From JBFIHZ01 sp041601535 (GTDB lineage Bacteria > Pseudomonadota > Gammaproteobacteria > Xanthomonadales > SZUA-36), in the NCBI GenBank assembly GCA_041601535.1, contig JBFIHZ010000139.1, forward strand, positions 1 through 9,351: a stretch of DNA of 9,351 nucleotides, given 5' to 3'. The translations under genes and the position numbers were made by a program. This document shows positions 5,722 to 9,351 of this stretch, one piece after another (position 1 is the stretch's first letter; each line of letters opens with the position of its first letter). Below the pieces are notes generated by a model. That model worked only from the letters and a program-made list of their open reading frames with translations, ran no database searches and was not told where the DNA came from.

Positions 5722-7808
5722 TGATTTTCCTCTTGCCGGCAGCGCGCTGCCCAGGCGTTTTTGAGTTTGGTTTCCCATTGTCGGGTGAATGCCGTGGCAT
5801 CCATCAGCGGGGAATCCTGCATCCGCTGTCGCAAGCCGCTGCGAATCTGCTGTAAACGGTCCAGATCGTTAGCCAGCGCAACAACCGTGTCCATATAAGC
5901 ATTTTCGTCGGCGCACTGCAAAGATTCCAGCCCGATGGCAGCCAATTGACTGGCGCCCACCCGCGAACGGTGGTCAGCGCCGCTGCGGCTGATAACCGGC
6001 ACACCCATCAACAAGCTGTCACAAGTGGTTGTGGTGCCATTGTACGGGAAGCTGTCCAGGGCGATATCCACTTTGGAGTAGCACGCAAGATGCTGTTGTT
6101 TATCCGGGCTGGAACCCACCAGTTCGATGCGCTGGGGAGCAACACCGTGGGCGGCAAATCGGGCTAACAGGTGTTGCCGCGGTGCATCGTAACCCAGCGC
6201 GATATTCTTCAGCAGGATGCGGGAGGTCGGCAGGCGCTGCATGATCTCCGCCCAGCACTGCACCAGTGCATCGTTCAGTTTGGGCATGGCGTTGAAACTG
6301 CCCAAGGTCACGTGGCCATTGCTCAGGGCCGGCAGTGGTGAAACCGCGGGAAATTCCTCCAGCGGCTCAAATACGGAAAATACCGGGTCCATATAAAGCG
6401 GTTGCTCGCGCATCCAGCGGCTGGCGTGCTGAGGCGGATCGGTGATGGCATCGACCACGCGATAGTCCAGTTCATCCAGGCCGGTGGTGTTGGGGTAGCC
6501 CATCCAGCTGATCTGCACCGGCGCTGCCCGCGAGGCCAGTGCCGCCAGCCGATTGCCCTTGGTGAAGCCATTGAGTTCCACCAGGATGTCAACACCTTCG
6601 GAGGTGATGGCCTGGTGTAACTGCTGATCATCAAATCGTTCCACGTGCACCATGCGAGCGCAGTGCTGGCGCGCCAGAGCGGTAAAATCATCTTCCCGGC
6701 TGTCGTTATAAAACAGCACGATGTCAAACTGGCTGGTATCGTGGCTTTTAAGCACCGGCAGTATGAAATGCGCCACCGAGTGCCGGCGGAAGTCCGCAGA
6801 CAGGTAGCCGATTTTCAGGCGGCTTCCGCCGGCCGTGGTGCGTGCATTGCCACGGGCCTTCGCTGGCTGCCGGCTCTGCAGCCATTCGCCCACAGCAAGG
6901 TGTGCCCGGAAAATATCATCCGGAGTCAATCGGGTGCTGTAGTTCAGGCAAAATGCCCGGTTAAGCCGGGCCAGTTCGTGTTCCGGGTTCAGTCGAATGG
7001 CGTGATCAAAATAATCGATGCGGCGGTCGTCCGCGGTATAGGCCGCCTGCTCTGCGCAGCCCAGGTTGTACCAGGCATCGCTATGTGTCAGACAAATGTC
7101 ACGGTCGGGTTGGACTGCGGATGCCTGCACCCACTCATCCCATTCCAGCAGGCGATTTTTCAGCCAGTTCATCTCGGCCTGGCAGTCAAACATGCCTTCG
7201 GCTTGGCGCGATGCCGAGCCGGGAAAGTTGCCCGCCGCGACCTCGCACATTTGCATTGAGGCCGCTACGGCCAGGGAACGAGGATCATTGGCCCGTTCCG
7301 CGGAAATATTCCCCTGGCTGCGCAGGGCGTGTGCGAAGGCGGTTTCCGCAGCCTCAAGCTGACCCTGCTGCTGCGCGATAATGCCCTGGTAATACGCGGT
7401 GGCGGGGTGTGATGGAGCCCGTTGTCGAAGTTGTTCCCAGGCCCGGCTGGCTGAGTCGGTATCCTGGCTGAACAGGAAGGTTTCCAGCCGCAGTTTCCAC
7501 GGTTCAGGGTTTTCCGGCTCCTGTCTGACCCATTGGCTTAATTCCTTGCGGGCGGCCTTCAGGTCATCTGGGCTGCGGCGGTTGATCAGCGCGTGGCTGA
7601 TCAGTCGGAAGCGATCTGTGGAACGTGGTGCGCGGCGCGCGTGGCGCAGGGCCTCATCAACATGCCCGTCATGTAAGGCCTGTCTGGCCCGCTGCAGCCA
7701 TGGATCGGCCGGTTTCGGGGCGCGTTTCCGCTGCTCCGGCCCGCTGCCGTGGCAATGTTTGAACTTCTTGCCACTCCCGCAGGGGCAGGGCGAATTCCTC
7801 GCGGTCAT
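5718..7808 (-). CDS. SEC-C / TPR / OGT-type (SPINDLY-like) glycosyltransferase
   Basis: A 696-residue cytosolic protein with three parts. Residues 6-21 are a SEC-C zinc motif, C8-P-C10-G-S-G...K-H-C19-H20, as found at the end of SecA and in YecA-like proteins. Residues about 35-315 are helical with TPR-like repeats (for example about 133-162 and 243-288). Residues about 331-690 are the GT41 catalytic domain. Its landmarks are GYLSADFRRHSVAHF (334-348; H343 aligns with the catalytic-site His of OGT), ISWMGYPNTTGLDELDYRVV (433-452) and GSFNAMPKLNDALVQCW (503-519; K510 aligns with the UDP-contacting Lys). It also has DIALDSFPYNGTTTTCDSLL (581-600). The family adds sugar (GlcNAc, fucose or glucose in different members) to proteins from nucleotide sugars; donor and target here are unknown. 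The frame is open from TTG 7823. I prefer ATG 7808, which places the SEC-C motif at the N-terminus as usual, although its ribosome binding site is poor. It is coupled to the TetR gene by a 4-base overlap. Confidence 0.88.
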   Translation of the reverse strand: MTARNSPCPCGSGKKFKHCHGSGPEQRKRAPKPADPWLQRARQALHDGHVDEALRHARRAPRSTDRFRLISHALINRRSPDDLKAARKELSQWVRQEPENPEPWKLRLETFLFSQDTDSASRAWEQLRQRAPSHPATAYYQGIIAQQQGQLEAAETAFAHALRSQGNISAERANDPRSLAVAASMQMCEVAAGNFPGSASRQAEGMFDCQAEMNWLKNRLLEWDEWVQASAVQPDRDICLTHSDAWYNLGCAEQAAYTADDRRIDYFDHAIRLNPEHELARLNRAFCLNYSTRLTPDDIFRAHLAVGEWLQSRQPAKARGNARTTAGGSRLKIGYLSADFRRHSVAHFILPVLKSHDTSQFDIVLFYNDSREDDFTALARQHCARMVHVERFDDQQLHQAITSEGVDILVELNGFTKGNRLAALASRAAPVQISWMGYPNTTGLDELDYRVVDAITDPPQHASRWMREQPLYMDPVFSVFEPLEEFPAVSPLPALSNGHVTLGSFNAMPKLNDALVQCWAEIMQRLPTSRILLKNIALGYDAPRQHLLARFAAHGVAPQRIELVGSSPDKQQHLACYSKVDIALDSFPYNGTTTTCDSLLMGVPVISRSGADHRSRVGASQLAAIGLESLQCADENAYMDTVVALANDLDRLQQIRSGLRQRMQDSPLMDATAFTRQWETKLKNAWAARCRQEENQ

Positions 7809-7837
7809 GAGCTGAGCCAACAATTGAGGTGACGGGG

Positions 7838-7866
7838 ATTGTTGCGGACCTGATATGCACAGTCAA
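7838..7866 (-). promoter_or_regulatory. Predicted promoter of the glycosyltransferase/TetR operon
   Basis: On the minus strand TTGACT (7866-7861, 5/6) and AACAAT (7843-7838, 4/6) are separated by 17 bases. Transcription would begin near 7831, about 22 bases before the ATG at 7808. The -35 lies inside the CACAG/CTGTG inverted repeat. Confidence 0.45.
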
Positions 7867-7873
7867 ATCTGTG
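7858..7873. promoter_or_regulatory. Inverted repeat CACAG-N6-CTGTG over the operon -35 (possible operator)
   Basis: Perfect 5-base arms at 7858-7862 and 7869-7873 enclose TCAAAT, with an outer TGA (7851-7853) and TCA (7874-7876) that are not symmetrically placed. The size is compatible with a TetR-family site. It covers the -35 of the operon that encodes the TetR protein, the place expected for autoregulation. Five-base arms also occur by chance. Confidence 0.35.
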
Positions 7874-7895
7874 TCAGCCGGTTTTACGCGGGGTG

Positions 7896-7924
7896 TTGAC
7901 TTGTGCTGGCCAGTTTTCCATACT
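7896..7924 (+). promoter_or_regulatory. Predicted sigma70 promoter of fadE
   Basis: TTGACT (7896-7901, 5/6) and CATACT (7919-7924, 4/6) are separated by 17 bases, with a start site near 7931 and a 5' leader of about 103 bases. The -10 and start site lie within a perfect inverted repeat at 7918-7935. Confidence 0.5.
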
Positions 7925-7935
7925 CTGGCGTATGG
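7918..7935. promoter_or_regulatory. Inverted repeat CCATAC-N6-GTATGG at the fadE promoter (possible operator)
   Basis: Perfect 6-base arms CCATAC (7918-7923) and GTATGG (7930-7935) around TCTGGC cover the predicted -10 and transcription start. A repressor bound here would block fadE. It does not resemble the E. coli FadR site or the PsrA GAAAC/GTTTC motif. The adjacent TetR protein or an unlinked regulator could be the binder. Confidence 0.45.
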
Positions 7936-8033
7936 CGAGTGCCGTTTGCACCGTCTGCCGCTGGCATCCTGACAGCCTGTCCAGGGCCATAGCGGCAGCA
8001 GACCGGGACATTAATCAACGCCAGGAGAGGTAA

Positions 8034-9351
8034 ATGTTGAGTATCATGTTATTGGTTTTATTGGCAATTTCGATTTTGTGCGCCTTTTATGGCGTCAAGC
8101 TCCTGGCGTGGACGTCCGCAATGGCCGCAGCCATCGTGATTTTTGCGCTGGCGGGTTGGGTTTCACCGCTGGGCGCCGTCATTTGCGGCCTGGTGTTTGC
8201 CGCCCTTGCCGTGCCGCTGAATTACCGGCCGTGGCGCAAACAACTGATCAGTCAGCCGTTCCTGCAGCAGTACCTGCGCATGGTGCCCACACTTTCCGAC
8301 ACCGAGCAGGTGGCGCTTGATGCCGGCACCGTGGGGTGGGAGGGTGAATTGTTCGCCGGTAATCCGCAGTGGAAGAAATTGCAACAAATTCCGTGGCTGG
8401 AACTCAGCCAGGAGGAGCAGGCCTTTATTGATGGTCCGGTAGAGCAACTGTGTGACATGCTTAACGAATGGGAAATAACCCACAGGGACGCGGACCTCAA
8501 CCCGCAGACCTGGGAATTTCTCAAGCAGAACCGGTTCTTTGGCATGATCATTCCAAAGGAATATGGCGGACTGGGTTTTTCCGCCCTGGCACACCGCGCG
8601 GTGTTGCAGAAAGTATCGTCAGTCAGTTCAGTCGCCGGCTCGCATGTGGCCGTGCCCAATTCCCTTGGCCCTGCCGAGTTGCTGTTGCACTATGGCACCG
8701 ACGAGCAGAAAAACCATTACTTGCCGCGCCTGGCGCGTGGTGAGGAAATTCCCTGTTTCGGTCTGACCGGTCCTACGGCCGGTTCGGATGCCACCTCCAT
8801 TCCGGATTACGGCATCGTGTGCCAGGGCGAATACCAGGGTAAAACCGTCACCGGTATCCGGCTTAATTTCGACAAACGCTATATCACGCTGGCCCCGGTC
8901 GCCACCCTGATCGGCCTGGCGTTCCGCTTGCACGATCCGGATGGCCTGTTGGGCGACACGCCCGATATGGGCATCAGCCTGGCGCTGGTGCCAAGAGATA
9001 CTCCGGGGCTGGAAATTGGCAAGCGGCATTTACCGATGAATGTGCCGTTCCAGAACGGCCCGATTCGCGGCAAGGATGTGTTCGTGCCGCTGGATGCACT
9101 GATCGGTGGTGTGGAGAAAGCGGGTCATGGCTGGCGCATGCTGATTGAATTGCTGTCGGTTGGTCGGGCCATCTCATTGCCATCATCATCCACGGGTGGC
9201 GCCAAGATGGGTGCAGTGGCCAGCGGCGCCTACGCGCGCATCCGCAAGCAGTTCAATATGCCCATCGGCCGCTTTGAAGGCATTGAAGCCGCGCTGGCTC
9301 GCATTGCCGCCAACACCTACTCAACCTCGGCCCTGTCGCGTATGACTGCAA
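8034..9351 (+). CDS. fadE: Acyl-CoA dehydrogenase FadE, N-terminal part (gene runs off right edge)
   Basis: 439 complete codons are present without a stop. The product resembles E. coli FadE (814 residues), so a little over half is in the window. It is the FAD enzyme that makes trans-2-enoyl-CoA in the first step of beta-oxidation. Residues 1-63 form two hydrophobic membrane segments (about 3-25 and 30-62), as in FadE, placing it at the inner membrane. Recognisable blocks follow: DAGTVGWEGELFAGNPQWKK (96-115), FIDGPVEQLC (131-140), MIIPKEYGGLGFS (171-183) and VPNSLGPAELLLHYGTDEQK (207-226). Further blocks are EIPCFGLTGPTAGSDATSIP (238-257), NVPFQNGPIRGKDVFVP (336-352) and LSVGRAISLPSSSTGG (374-389). 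The start is ATG 8034 with AGGAG at 8023-8027, six bases upstream. An ATG four codons in is a less likely alternative. It diverges from the glycosyltransferase/TetR operon; regulation may involve the inverted repeat at 7918-7935. Confidence 0.95.
   Translation, partial: MLSIMLLVLLAISILCAFYGVKLLAWTSAMAAAIVIFALAGWVSPLGAVICGLVFAALAVPLNYRPWRKQLISQPFLQQYLRMVPTLSDTEQVALDAGTVGWEGELFAGNPQWKKLQQIPWLELSQEEQAFIDGPVEQLCDMLNEWEITHRDADLNPQTWEFLKQNRFFGMIIPKEYGGLGFSALAHRAVLQKVSSVSSVAGSHVAVPNSLGPAELLLHYGTDEQKNHYLPRLARGEEIPCFGLTGPTAGSDATSIPDYGIVCQGEYQGKTVTGIRLNFDKRYITLAPVATLIGLAFRLHDPDGLLGDTPDMGISLALVPRDTPGLEIGKRHLPMNVPFQNGPIRGKDVFVPLDALIGGVEKAGHGWRMLIELLSVGRAISLPSSSTGGAKMGAVASGAYARIRKQFNMPIGRFEGIEAALARIAANTYSTSALSRMTA

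Noticed and set aside
6645..7259. A 204-codon plus-strand frame inside the glycosyltransferase gene
   Set aside because: It is antisense to the TPR and catalytic parts, whose protein features are clear; nothing supports translation of the other strand.
7906..7916. A FadR-like half site (AACTGG read on the minus strand) within the fadE promoter
   Set aside because: Only about six bases agree with the FadR operator and the other half is missing; CTGGCCAG is a short palindrome expected by chance.
1..9351. Mobile elements, CRISPR arrays, tRNA or rRNA genes, toxin-antitoxin or defence genes
   Set aside because: I looked on both strands and saw no spaced direct repeats, transposase or integrase frames, terminal inverted repeats, tRNA-like folds or recognisable defence proteins.

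Overview
The window looks like a chromosomal housekeeping and accessory stretch from a gammaproteobacterium of moderately high GC. The clues are a long membrane-anchored FadE acyl-CoA dehydrogenase of the gammaproteobacterial type, a Bfd/Bfr iron-storage pair, Fur-box-like promoters and a stand-alone SufT. The PEP carboxykinase is the GTP-dependent kind rather than the ATP-dependent enzyme of E. coli, which argues against an enteric bacterium. I cannot name the genus. I see no tRNA, rRNA, insertion sequence, prophage, CRISPR array or attachment site. All genes share similar base composition, with no sign of recent transfer.

Left part (1-2046), iron and Fe-S handling. A FecA-like TonB-dependent receptor runs off the left edge on the minus strand. 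It diverges from bfd (bacterioferritin-associated ferredoxin), which is followed by bfr (heme bacterioferritin) and sufT (Fe-S cluster maturation factor), all on the plus strand. The receptor/bfd intergenic region has two overlapping divergent sigma70-like promoters with a Fur-box-like sequence across both -35 elements, and a second Fur-like site lies nearer the receptor. A third Fur-like site precedes bfr. Together these genes cover iron import, storage, release and use.

Middle (2124-5056), minus strand. pckG (GTP-type PEP carboxykinase) is followed 44 bases later by apbE (lipoprotein FAD:protein FMN transferase), probably as one transcript. The pckG start is best placed at a GTG with a good ribosome binding site, 14 codons inside the longest open frame. 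The predicted pckG promoter lies across a hairpin that looks like the terminator of the preceding operon.

Right part (5113-9351). A minus-strand two-gene operon encodes a SEC-C/TPR/OGT-like glycosyltransferase and a TetR-family regulator that overlaps it by 4 bases (ATGA). It diverges from fadE on the plus strand, which runs off the right edge. The 225-base divergent region has a promoter candidate for each side and two separate inverted repeats placed like operators. The most distinctive item is the SEC-C zinc motif fused to a SPINDLY/OGT-type transferase and translationally coupled to a TetR regulator.
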